Translations under genes and position numbers: made by a program
Shown: positions 26,192-34,286 of the stretch, one piece after another
Layout of the letters: each line of letters starts with the position of its first letter
How positions within the stretch are numbered: position 1 is the stretch's first letter
From: an uncultured Paracoccaceae bacterium
Lineage (GTDB): Bacteria; Pseudomonadota; Alphaproteobacteria; Rhodobacterales; Rhodobacteraceae
Direction of reading: 5' to 3'
Length of the DNA: 64,000 nt
NCBI GenBank assembly: GCA_905182165.1
Contig: CAJJAK010000004.1
Coordinates: 124,001 to 188,000 of the forward strand
Notes under the pieces: generated by a model
Seen by the model: the letters and a program-made list of their open reading frames with translations, nothing else
What the model was told of the DNA's origin: nothing
Databases searched by the model: none

Positions 26192-26979
26192 CAGTTTATT
26201 TTATTGGCGCTGGTCCAGGTGATCCTGATTTAATTACGGTAAAGGGGCTTAGAAAAATACAAGAATGTGAAGTGTGTCTCTATGCCGGATCTTTAGTTCC
26301 AGAGGATGTAGTTAAAACCGTTAAACCGGGAACATTGGTCATGGATACAGCCCCGATGACGTTAGATCAAACGCACAGTGCTATAGAAAGAGCACATAAA
26401 AATGGACACAATATATCAAGAGTACATTCAGGAGATCCGTCTTTATATGGTGCGATAGCGGAGCAAATAAGAAGATTAGTTAAATCTAAAATACCTTTTG
26501 AAATCATACCAGGTGTTCCAGCCTACGCAGCAATGGCTGCTGCAATGAAGCAAGAATTAACAATACCAGAAGTGGCTCAATCAATTGTGCTAACCAGAAC
26601 TTCAATGAAATCTACTGGAATGCCTCCAAATGAAACTATTGAAAACTTTGCAAAAACTGGCACTACCTTAGCTATACATCTTTCGATAAGAAATATGCGC
26701 AAACTGGAACGTGAGTTAACACCGTATTATGGGGCAGAATGTCCGGTAGTAGTGGGGTATCGCCTAACATGGCCTGATGAGTTGCTTATAAGGGGTACCT
26801 TATCAAATATAAGAAAGAAGGTACGTGACGCAAAGATTACTCGTACTGCTTTAATCATGATTGGACCTGCATTAGACGAGAATATTCTATTTAACGATAG
26901 TGCTCTTTATGACTCAACAAAGCCGCATGTTTTGCGCCCTGTTAGTGGTATAGAGTTAGAAGAGCCAAATAATACATAG
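26188..26979 (+). CDS. cobM: precorrin-4 C11-methyltransferase CobM
   Basis: CobM (CbiF) methylates C11 of precorrin-4. The 263-residue protein starts TVYFIGAGPGDPDLITVKG and has VCLYAGSLVPEDVV, RVHSGDPSLYGAIAEQI, IIPGVPAYAAMAAAM and the TRTSMKSTGMPPNETI segment, all matching CobM. It is the last gene of the overlapping cobalamin series. cobK, cobF/cbiD, cobG/cobZ and the amidation genes are not in the window and must lie elsewhere. Confidence 0.95.
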   Translation: MTVYFIGAGPGDPDLITVKGLRKIQECEVCLYAGSLVPEDVVKTVKPGTLVMDTAPMTLDQTHSAIERAHKNGHNISRVHSGDPSLYGAIAEQIRRLVKSKIPFEIIPGVPAYAAMAAAMKQELTIPEVAQSIVLTRTSMKSTGMPPNETIENFAKTGTTLAIHLSIRNMRKLERELTPYYGAECPVVVGYRLTWPDELLIRGTLSNIRKKVRDAKITRTALIMIGPALDENILFNDSALYDSTKPHVLRPVSGIELEEPNNT

Positions 26980-27056
26980 AGAAATATTAAATAATCTGAA
27001 GTTTTCGCTTGATTTTTTTTATTTTGAGTGGCCCATTTAACTTGGGGAACATTTTA

Positions 27057-27401
27057 ATGATTTATGACTTACCAAAAGATGTTATGGACGGTTTGCAAAA
27101 AGCTAGGCAAGCAGATTACTCTAGAAAAAATAGATTAAGAATAATGGTTGGAGACTCTATTTTTCCGATATTACGTTATTGGGAAACTGGTTTTTCATTA
27201 GATGCAAAGGTTTCCCCCATATTACGAGGCCTAATAGACATTTACGATGGCGCTACTCATTTATCTCAAGGCTTAATTATTTTATCTTCTATAAAAGGAG
27301 ATGAACGTATTTTTGAATTTAAGCGCAATACTCATGCAGTAGATAAAGCACCATTAGATTTTGAGAAAGAAAATGGAAAACCTGTAGCCTTACTCCAGTA
27401 A
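27057..27401 (+). CDS. conserved alphaproteobacterial hypothetical protein
   Basis: A 114-residue soluble protein starting MIYDLPKDVMDGLQKARQA, with ILRYWETGFSLDAKVSPILRG-type PilZ-like beta segments (RYWETGFSLD; LRGLIDIYDG) and FEFKRNTHAVDKAPLDFE near the C-terminus. I recognise the pattern from uncharacterised proteins in marine Rhodobacterales. The GFSLD strand followed by a short barrel is reminiscent of PilZ-type folds, but the c-di-GMP RxxxR and D/NxSxxG motifs are not clear, so this is only a suggestion. The ATG follows GGGGA by about 8 bases. It lies 77 bases downstream of cobM and may be the tail of that transcript. Confidence 0.7.
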   Translation: MIYDLPKDVMDGLQKARQADYSRKNRLRIMVGDSIFPILRYWETGFSLDAKVSPILRGLIDIYDGATHLSQGLIILSSIKGDERIFEFKRNTHAVDKAPLDFEKENGKPVALLQ

Positions 27402-27598
27402 GACACATAATTTTTACACGAATCTCAGATAGACATTCATACGACAATATGATTAATTATTAAAATTAATTTATGATTATGAGTCAATAAAGCGAATAAA
27501 ATTCTAAAAATCTTTATATTTTTGTTAATATTCAGAGGATATTCTTTAGAAAATTTGTTAATCGTTATAGCGAAAGTTTGAATTTTAGGAGAAAAAAA

Positions 27599-28596
27599 AT
27601 GATTAAGACCCCATATTTATTGTTTCTAGGCGATGCTCCAGATGCTTTAGCTGCAAAGGTGGCACAAGGTATAAAAGATTGGAGACCAGACGCGAGTATT
27701 GGACAGCTTCGAATGTCTGGATGTAAAGCTGATATGGGATTGCCTGAGATGTCACTAGAGTCTGCTAAAGAAGCAGGTGCTAAGACGTTAGTTATAGGGG
27801 TGGCAAACAGAGGTGGTATTATTTCAGATGCTTGGAGGGAAGTTTTGATTCAAGCGTTAAATGCTGGTTTTGACATAGCGAGTGGGTTACATAATTTATT
27901 GATAGATGAGCCTGAATTAGTTAATGCAGCAAAAATAAATAAATGTCAGTTACATGATGTTCGAGTTCCAACTGTAGACTATCCAATAGCCAATGGAAAA
28001 AAGAGAACAGGTAAGCGCTGCCTTGCTGTTGGAACTGATTGCTCAGTTGGAAAGATGTATACAGCTTTAGCAATGGATAAAGAGATGCATCGTCGTGGGT
28101 TGAAATCTACGTTTCGTGCAACTGGTCAAACTGGTATCTTAATAACCGGAAATGGTGTGCCGTTGGATGCGGTAATTGCTGATTTTATGGCGGGTTCAGT
28201 TGAGTATCTAACGCCCGACAATGATAGTGATCATTGGGATATGATAGAGGGTCAGGGGTCACTATATCATGTATCTTATTCTGGGGTCACGATGGCCTTG
28301 GTACATGGTGGTCAACCAGATGCACTAATATTGTGTCATGAGCCAACTAGAGAGCACATGCGTGGGTTGCCTGAATATCAACAACCTTCCTTGAAAGAAT
28401 TGCAAGAAGTGGCGCTGACATTAGCTCTTGTTGCAAACCCTAAATGCAAAGTAATAGGCATTTCTGTAAATACTCAGCATATGTCTGAAGCTAGTGCAAT
28501 CAAACAGCCGAATCTCTAGAAAATGAATTTGATGCAGCGGTGGATCCATTTAGACTTGGTGCAGGTCAATTATGTGATGCTTTAGAAAAAATATAA
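27599..28596 (+). CDS. dgcN: DUF1611 N-acetyltransferase DgcN, C-terminal frameshift
   Basis: DgcN belongs to DUF1611 and, with DgcA, degrades D-glutamate in marine bacteria: DgcN acetylates D-Glu, and DgcA racemises the N-acetyl form. The protein starts MIKTPYLLFLGDAPDA after AGGAG, has LVIGVANRGGIISDAW, the P-loop-like CLAVGTDCSVGKMYTALAM near residue 140 and FRATGQTGILITGNGVPLDAV. The frame is lost near 28510 in the last 30 codons; the alternative frame continues ENEFDAAVDPFRLGAGQLCDALEKI to a stop at 28596, matching a normal end. It is the first gene of a four-gene series. Confidence 0.9.
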
Positions 28597-28642
28597 TTAT
28601 TTGTATTTTAGATGTATTCAATTAGAAGAATGGAAAATAATT

Positions 28643-29611
28643 ATGGTAATTACCGTTAGTTCAGATATTTTCAAACTTGCAAAGGTATTTACAATCTCAC
28701 GTGGTTCCCGAACTGAAGCCAAAGTTTTGACTGTAAGAATTTTGAAGGATGGTATTACGGGCTGGGGTGAATGTGTCCCCTATAGCAGGTATAATGAAAC
28801 ATTAGATAGTGTGGAGAGACAGATAAAAGGTCTTTCGATGGGAATTAATAGAGTGAGCTTATTGGATGAACTGCCAGCTGGTGCCGCTCGAAATGCAGTT
28901 GATTGCGCCTTGTGGGATCTTGAGGCCAAATCTAAAAATAAACGCGTCTGGGAAATTTTAAATCTAAAAATTCCAATGCCACAAATTACTGCTTATACAT
29001 TATCTTTGGGAACGCCTGAAAATATGTATAACCAATCTATTGAAAATAATTATCGACCATTACTTAAAATTAAATTGGGTGGTGGAGAAGAAGATATTGC
29101 GCGTATTGAACAGGTGAGGTTAGGCGCACCAAATTCCAGAATTATTGTGGATGCAAATGAGGGATGGTCGCTGGAACTTTATCGGGAATTAGCACCTGTT
29201 TTGCTAAGGTTGGGTGTGGAAATGGTTGAGCAACCCTTTCCTTCGCATCAAGATGATGCACTGTTAGAAATTGAACGAGTTTTACCAGTTTGTGCGGATG
29301 AAAGCTGTCATGATAGAGGGAGTTTAGAAAACCTCCATGGAAAATATGATATAGTTAATATCAAGCTTGATAAGACTGGTGGTTTAACAGAAGCACTTGA
29401 GCTTCGCTCAGCTGCTCAAAAAGCTGGTTATAAAGTTATGGTGGGCTGCATGGTTGGTTCCTCACTTGCTATGGCTCCAGCTACTTTAATAGCGCAAGGT
29501 GTTGATTTTACTGATCTTGATGGACCATTATTGTTAGCAGAAGATCGCAAAAATCCATTAAAATATAATGAAAATGGGGTTTACCCACCAGAAAAAGAAC
29601 TTTGGGGATAG
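28643..29611 (+). CDS. dgcA: enolase-superfamily N-acetyl-D-glutamate racemase DgcA
   Basis: A 322-residue enolase-superfamily enzyme of the dipeptide-epimerase-like subgroup. The capping domain has AKVLTVRILKDGITGWGECVP; the barrel shows LLKIKLGGGEED with the KxK catalytic pair, IIVDANEGWSL as the first metal ligand, VEQPFPSHQDDALL as the second, and CADESCHDRGSL as the third, then VNIKLDKTGGLTEAL. Adjacent to dgcN, this is best named DgcA, which racemises N-acetyl-D-glutamate; on sequence alone an L-Ala-D/L-Glu epimerase would be equally likely. Start chosen at the ATG giving MVITVSSDIFKLA. Confidence 0.88.
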   Translation: MVITVSSDIFKLAKVFTISRGSRTEAKVLTVRILKDGITGWGECVPYSRYNETLDSVERQIKGLSMGINRVSLLDELPAGAARNAVDCALWDLEAKSKNKRVWEILNLKIPMPQITAYTLSLGTPENMYNQSIENNYRPLLKIKLGGGEEDIARIEQVRLGAPNSRIIVDANEGWSLELYRELAPVLLRLGVEMVEQPFPSHQDDALLEIERVLPVCADESCHDRGSLENLHGKYDIVNIKLDKTGGLTEALELRSAAQKAGYKVMVGCMVGSSLAMAPATLIAQGVDFTDLDGPLLLAEDRKNPLKYNENGVYPPEKELWG

Positions 29612-29619
29612 GAGTTAAG

Positions 29620-30471
29620 ATGAGTCGACTAGTTTATGTTAATGGAGAATATCTTTTTGAAGAGAAAGCAACTGTATCAATTTTTGATCGTGGCTTCCTC
29701 ATGGCCGATGCTGTTTATGAAGTGACATCTGTTTTAGATGGTAAATTGTTAGAATTTGAAGGACATTTGAAAAGATTGAAAAGATCCTTGTCTGAGTTAG
29801 ATATGCCTGAGCCAGCAGAAATTGATAATCTTCTTGATATACATCGGAAGTTGGTGAGAGATAATAATGTTGATCAAGGTGGTGTTTACTTGCAGGTGAC
29901 CCGTGGGGTTGCGGACCGAGATTTTATTTATCCAAAAAATGTTAAACCAACATTAATTATGTTTACTCAATCAAAAGACATTTTAGGGTCAGAATTAGTA
30001 GAGAAGGGTATGAAAGTAATATCAATTGCTGATTTACGTTGGGGGCGGAGAGATATAAAAACCGTACAGTTGTTATATCCATCTATGGGTAAAATGATGG
30101 CTAAATCAGCTAATTGTGATGATGCGTGGATGGTAGAGGATGGATATATTACTGAAGGAACCTCAAATAACGCTTATATAGTTGTAGATAATAAAATTAT
30201 AACACGAGAGCTATCTAATGATATTTTACATGGTATTACTCGAGACTCAGTTTTGCGTTATGCCAAAGAAGCTCAAATGGAAATTGATGAAAGACCGTTT
30301 TCAGTAGAGGAAGTTAAGTCTGCGGATGAAGCATTCATTACTTCTGCATCTACTTTTGTCATGCCTGTTGTTGAGATGGATGGTACGTCTATCGGAGGAG
30401 GGCAACCTGGTGGAGTATCAAAAAGATTGAGAGAAATTTATATAGAAGAAAGCCGAAAAAGGGCAATTTAA
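29620..30471 (+). CDS. D-amino-acid aminotransferase (class IV PLP enzyme)
   Basis: A 283-residue fold-type IV PLP enzyme of the D-alanine transaminase group: RLVYVNGEYLFEEKATVSIFDRGFLMADAVYEV is split over the first 40 residues, with the expected FDRGF motif. The PLP lysine lies in RRDIKTVQLLYPSMGK; ITEGTSNNAYIV binds the cofactor phosphate. Such enzymes transfer amino groups between D-amino acids and 2-oxoglutarate, giving D-glutamate, which the DgcN-DgcA pair just upstream could then consume. The ATG follows AGGAG and starts 8 bases after the dgcA stop. Complete. Confidence 0.88.
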   Translation: MSRLVYVNGEYLFEEKATVSIFDRGFLMADAVYEVTSVLDGKLLEFEGHLKRLKRSLSELDMPEPAEIDNLLDIHRKLVRDNNVDQGGVYLQVTRGVADRDFIYPKNVKPTLIMFTQSKDILGSELVEKGMKVISIADLRWGRRDIKTVQLLYPSMGKMMAKSANCDDAWMVEDGYITEGTSNNAYIVVDNKIITRELSNDILHGITRDSVLRYAKEAQMEIDERPFSVEEVKSADEAFITSASTFVMPVVEMDGTSIGGGQPGGVSKRLREIYIEESRKRAI

Positions 30472-30476
30472 ATTTG

Positions 30477-31631
30477 ATGGATGTTCTAGTTATTGGTGCG
30501 GGACCAGCGGGGCTTATGGCTGCAGAAGTTTTGGCTTCGCGTGGACGTGAAGTTACTATTGTTGATTCAAAGCCATCTTTCGGTCGTAAGTTTTTAATGG
30601 CTGGAAAATCCGGTCTTAATATAACTAAAGAAGAGTCTTTTGATTGCTTTATGCAGAGCTTTAGAGAAGATAAGATAAAACTCGAACCAATATTGAAAGT
30701 GTTTGGACCTGAACAAATTAAGAAATGGGTTCAAGACCTAGGGCAAGAAATATTTGTTGGCTCTACAGGCAGGATTTTTCCAAAATCAATGAAAGCATCT
30801 CCTTTACTCAGGGCATGGTTGCAAAGACTTAAAGAATATGGCGTGAGGTTTGAAACCAACCATAAATGGATTGATTGGGACGATAGTTTCGTTTTTGACA
30901 CGCCAAGTGGTAAAAGGCTTTTCAAACCTAAGACTGTTATTTTGGCTCTTGGTGGTTCAAGTTGGTCTAAATTGGGTTCAGATGGAAAATGGGATAAAAT
31001 ACTTAAGGCAAGAAAAATTAATCTAAATCAGTTTAAGCCAACAAATGTTGGTATTAGAGTCGATTGGTCTAAATTTATGCATAAATATGCTGGGGAGCCA
31101 CTAAAGAATATAAAAATGTCTTCTGGAGATTTGGTAATTAAAGGCGAAGCAATGGTTACTGAAAGTGGACTGGAGGGTGGTGGCATTTATGAATTAAGTG
31201 CGTCTTTACGAGATGGTGGTAATCTTGCAATCGATATGTTTCCAAATTCAAATCTAAATCATATAATTTCATTATTATCTAAATCTCAGAAAAAAAATAG
31301 CATTGGAAACCATTTGAGAAAAACATTGAAATTAAAAGGTGTGAGGTTGGCTTTGGTTAATGAGTTTCTTCGACCGTTTCCATCAGACGTCAAAACATTG
31401 GCGCGCTCACTTAAACATTTGGAAATAAATTATTTAGGAACACAACCCATTGATCAGGCAATTTCAACATCAGGGGGCGTTCCTTTTGCGGCTTTAGATG
31501 AAAACTTAATGTTGAGAGAAGAGCCACAAGTTTTTTGTGTGGGTGAAATGATCGACTGGGATGCCCCAACTGGGGGCTATTTGCTTACTGCATGTATTTC
31601 AACTGGATATTGGGTTGGATTAAATGCCTGA
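30477..31631 (+). CDS. BaiN/HI0933-type NAD(P)/FAD-dependent oxidoreductase
   Basis: A 384-residue flavoprotein with an N-terminal dinucleotide-binding motif VLVIGAGPAGLMAAEVL, a conserved KPSFGRKFLMAGKSGLNIT block, VILALGGSSWSKLGSDG near residue 155 and a C-terminal FCVGEMIDWDAPTGGYLLTACIST, as in the HI0933/BaiN family (TIGR03862-like branch). The substrate is unknown. It starts 5 bases after the aminotransferase stop, so it is likely the fourth gene of the dgcN operon, and might act on an imino or D-amino-acid intermediate; this is inference. It ends 3 bases from the convergent rluE-like gene. Confidence 0.88.
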   Translation: MDVLVIGAGPAGLMAAEVLASRGREVTIVDSKPSFGRKFLMAGKSGLNITKEESFDCFMQSFREDKIKLEPILKVFGPEQIKKWVQDLGQEIFVGSTGRIFPKSMKASPLLRAWLQRLKEYGVRFETNHKWIDWDDSFVFDTPSGKRLFKPKTVILALGGSSWSKLGSDGKWDKILKARKINLNQFKPTNVGIRVDWSKFMHKYAGEPLKNIKMSSGDLVIKGEAMVTESGLEGGGIYELSASLRDGGNLAIDMFPNSNLNHIISLLSKSQKKNSIGNHLRKTLKLKGVRLALVNEFLRPFPSDVKTLARSLKHLEINYLGTQPIDQAISTSGGVPFAALDENLMLREEPQVFCVGEMIDWDAPTGGYLLTACISTGYWVGLNA

Positions 31632-31634
31632 GAA

Positions 31635-32178
31635 TTAAATTACCTCATAAGAACCACTTTTAAGATTGTTTAATTTCCATTCCCCAACCTGAGCTCTTAT
31701 TAAGCGCAAAGTTGGATGTCCAACGGATGCAGTCATTCTCCTAACTTGGCGATTTCTACCTTCAGAAATTATAATTTCGAGCCATTGTACCGGTATACTT
31801 TTTCTCTCTCTAATTGGAGGAATTCGTGACCATAACTGTTCTGGTTGATTAATTTTTCTAACTTTTGCTTTTGAGGTCATTCCGTCCTTTAACATCACCC
31901 CTGTACTCAATTTTTCTAAACTTCCTTCAGTAACCGTTCCCTCTACTTGTACCCAATATGTTTTTTCCATTTTATATTTGGGATCACTTATTCTGGATTG
32001 TAGGCACTCCATCATCAGTTAAAACTAACAATCCTTCACTATCTTTATCTAATCTACCTGCCGGGTAAACATTTGAAATACTTATGTAATTGGATAAATT
32101 ATTTCGCTCATGAGACTGAATATCATTATCCGTAAATTGAGATAAAACATTAAAGGGCTTGTTAAACAAAATAATCAT
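31635..32178 (-). CDS. rluE: RluE-type 23S rRNA pseudouridine synthase, one frameshift
   Basis: A pseudouridine synthase of the RsuA/RluB/E/F family, without an S4 domain, as in RluE, which modifies U2457 of 23S rRNA. The N-terminal part ([37 protein letters not shown]) carries the catalytic Asp in [10 protein letters not shown]. Near 32000 the frame shifts and the rest continues [14 protein letters not shown], then [26 protein letters not shown], the second family signature. Corrected length is about 180 residues. The shift is probably an indel error. The exact RluE assignment rests on length and lack of an S4 domain. Confidence 0.87.
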
Positions 32179-32257
32179 AAACTTATAAATATCTCATTAA
32201 CTAAGTCAATTCCATCTGTTTTTACTTGCCTTTTTTTTCAAATTTTGCAAACAAATA

Positions 32258-32395
32258 ATTCTCAGGGCGGGGTGTAATTCCCCACCGGCGGTAAGCAAAC
32301 TATTTGTAAGCCCGCGAGCGCTTTGACAATGTCAAAGGTCAGCAGATCTGGTTAAAATCCAGAGCCGACGGTTAAAGTCCGGATGGAAGAGAATG
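32258..32395 (+). promoter_or_regulatory. FMN riboswitch (RFN element)
   Basis: The conserved RFN pieces occur in order: CTCAGGGCGGGGTGTAATTC, CCCACCGGCGGTAAG, a variable stem (AAGCCCGCGAGCGCTTTGAC with its pair), GGTCAGCAGATCTGGT, AATCCAGAGCCGACGGTTA and AGTCCGGATGGAAGAGAAT. FMN binding closes the structure and reduces expression of flavin genes. It lies about 75 bases before the ATG of the lumazine synthase gene, where a terminator or a sequestering stem would be expected. Identification is by the near-invariant sequence blocks. Confidence 0.96.
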
Positions 32396-32469
32396 GTAGG
32401 GCTTAGCTAGTATGCTTTTCCTGACCGTTATCGCCTTGGGTGACGTGTCTTTGAAGGAAGGGAAATACT

Positions 32470-32898
32470 ATGACACACACCCGATACGCTTTTATAAAAG
32501 CTAAATGGCATTCAAATATTGTGGATCGTTCTTTGGACGGTTTTTTTGAAGTCATACCAAAAGATCAAATTGATATTTATGATGTGCCAGGGGCGTTAGA
32601 GCTACCACTTATGGCAAAATTACTTGCTGAAACTGGCAAGTATTCAGTTATAGTTGCTGCTGCATTTGTTGTAGATGGTGGTATTTATAGGCATGATTTT
32701 GTTGCTCAAGCAGTTGTTGATGGTTTGGTAAGAGCAAGCATGGATACTAATATCCCAATTTTGTCTATTTCTCTAACACCACATCAGTATCAGGAAACTG
32801 AATTTCATGATAAAGTTTTTCAAAGTCATTTTAAAGAAAAAGGTCGAGAGGCGGCAAATGCCGCTTTAGGTATAATTGAAGCTCGAAGTAAAATTTAA
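32470..32898 (+). CDS. ribH: 6,7-dimethyl-8-ribityllumazine synthase (type II, RibH2-like)
   Basis: Lumazine synthase condenses 5-amino-6-ribitylaminouracil with dihydroxybutanone phosphate in riboflavin synthesis. The 142-residue protein begins TRYAFIKAKWHSNIVDRSLDGF, typical of the decameric RibH2 group of alphaproteobacteria, and has VPGALELPLMAKLLAETGKY, VVDGGIYRHDFVAQAVVDGL with the catalytic His, and ISLTPHQYQE. It starts 75 bases after the FMN riboswitch behind GAAGGAAGGG. In Brucella and rhizobia the RibH2 gene is likewise controlled by an RFN element. Complete. Confidence 0.95.
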   Translation: MTHTRYAFIKAKWHSNIVDRSLDGFFEVIPKDQIDIYDVPGALELPLMAKLLAETGKYSVIVAAAFVVDGGIYRHDFVAQAVVDGLVRASMDTNIPILSISLTPHQYQETEFHDKVFQSHFKEKGREAANAALGIIEARSKI

Positions 32899-33002
32899 TT
32901 TAGGTTATTCTAGGGCTCCTGTTATAAAATAATTCAAAGCACCAGTTTTATTCAAAAACTAGTGTAATATGGAGTTCTATTTTGTTAAGTCTAGTAATTA
33001 AC

Positions 33003-33016
33003 AGATTTGCAAATCT
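33003..33016. promoter_or_regulatory. 14-bp perfect palindrome before kdtA
   Basis: AGATTTGCAAATCT is a perfect 14-base palindrome located 24 bases before the kdtA start codon. It could be the site of a dimeric regulator or chance; no copy was noticed elsewhere in the window. Confidence 0.35.
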
Positions 33017-33039
33017 ATTTTACGAAGTACGGTCTCTAA

Positions 33040-34286
33040 ATGAAAAAGATTAAACGCTCCTTTGCCTTATGGTGCTATTATCAGTTGATGAAGCGAGCAG
33101 ATAGACATGTCGAACGTCGGCTTAGGTCAAGACTTTTGATGGGAAAAGAGGACCCAGAAAGATTAGAAGAAAGATTAGCTTATGCATTTTTATTAAACAC
33201 AGCCATATGATTTGGTTTCATGCAGCCAGTGTTGGCGAGTCATTGTCTCTGGTGGAATTAATTAAACGAATTTCCTCTTCACAACCTGATTATAATTTTC
33301 TGATTACAACTGGAACTATTACTTCAGCGAAATTAATTTTATCTCGATTGCCAAGTAATGCTGTTCATCAATATATACCCGTAGATACACCAAAAGCTGT
33401 TGAAAAATTTTTAGATAGATGGAGGCCTAGTTTAGCTATTTGGACTGAAAGTGAATTTTGGCCAAACCTTATTAGCTTCACCTCTGCCCGAGACATCCCT
33501 ATGATTCTAATAAATGCCAGAATCTCAGAAAAATCATATAGAAGATGGCGGTTTTTTAAAAAATCTTTAAAAAATGATATAGAAAATGGTGGTACGTTAC
33601 GAACTAAAAAAGCAGCATTATCATTTTATGATAAAAATGGAGTTAGTTTAATTACGGATATAGCACAACTAACTTCATCATATGATGCTGTTACTTACGC
33701 AAATATACTTTCAAAGCAAATTTTGAACAATGAATCTGTAACTGGTTCATCCGATGTTGATAGATTATATCAAAATACATTTACACAATCATATGATACT
33801 AATATAACCATAGAAAGTGGTTCGGCTACGTTAATTTCTGATTTAATTACAATTGTTGCTGATACAATATATGACCCAATAACAAAACCTCAAGAAAAAA
33901 TTGAATTTGTTAGTAATTATCCGATTCCAAGGGGTGATTCATTATCACCTGTTGTGGCTGGTAAGTTGGTATTATCGTTTGTTGGTGGTTCGTTTGTTCC
34001 TATTGGGGGACATAATCCATTTGAACCAGCAGCATTGGGTTCAGCAATATTACATGGTCCTTATGTTGAGAATTTTAAAGAAATTTACAACCGGTTAAAT
34101 GTAGCTGGAGCAGCTGTTAAGATTGAAGAGGCATCAGAGTTAGGTGTTAAATTAATTGAGACCCTTTCTCCAGAGAATGCTGCAAAATTGGCTCAATCGG
34201 CTTGGGAAGTATCTTCAAACGGTGCAGAAATTACTGACAGAGCGATAAAATTAATTTATGAAAATTTATCGCTGGGAGATCTTTAA
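33040..34286 (+). pseudogene. kdtA: Kdo transferase KdtA/WaaA, frameshifted and with central region replaced
   Basis: KdtA adds Kdo to lipid A precursor. From ATG at 33040 the N-terminus MKKIKRSFALWCYYQLMKR and MGKEDPERLEERLAY are typical; the frame shifts near 33200 and continues IWFHAASVGESLSLVELI, AIWTESEFWPNLI and ISEKSYRRWRFFKK, all canonical. The C-terminal part, from about 33966, is also canonical (FVGGSFVPIGGHNPFEPAALG). But the intervening 130 residues (33576-33965) do not match: the usual TGNLKFD, ASTHPGEE and VPRHPER motifs are absent, and the sequence is rich in Ser, Thr, Asn and Asp. The two flanks are in one frame. As written the product should be inactive. It is coupled to lpxK (TAATG). 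Confidence 0.8.
33576..33965 (+). other. foreign segment inside kdtA resembling a phage structural protein
   Basis: Residues between KKSLKN and LSFVGGS of the kdtA frame read NGGTLRTKKAALSFYDKNG, TYANILSKQILNNESV, YQNTFTQSYDTNITIESGSA and TLISDLITIVADTIYDP. This is unlike any glycosyltransferase I know. The GGxLxTxxAAxSFY pattern and YANxLSxxIxNN pattern recall repeat domains in structural proteins of T4-like marine phages. That is recollection, not a search result. The segment is open in the kdtA frame along its full length. Composition, about 30 % G+C, is similar to its surroundings. Boundaries are uncertain by some 15 residues. Confidence 0.5.

Noticed and set aside
33576..33965. Insertion sequence or prophage inside kdtA
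   Set aside because: No terminal repeats, target duplication, integrase or transposase; the segment replaces and does not lengthen the gene.
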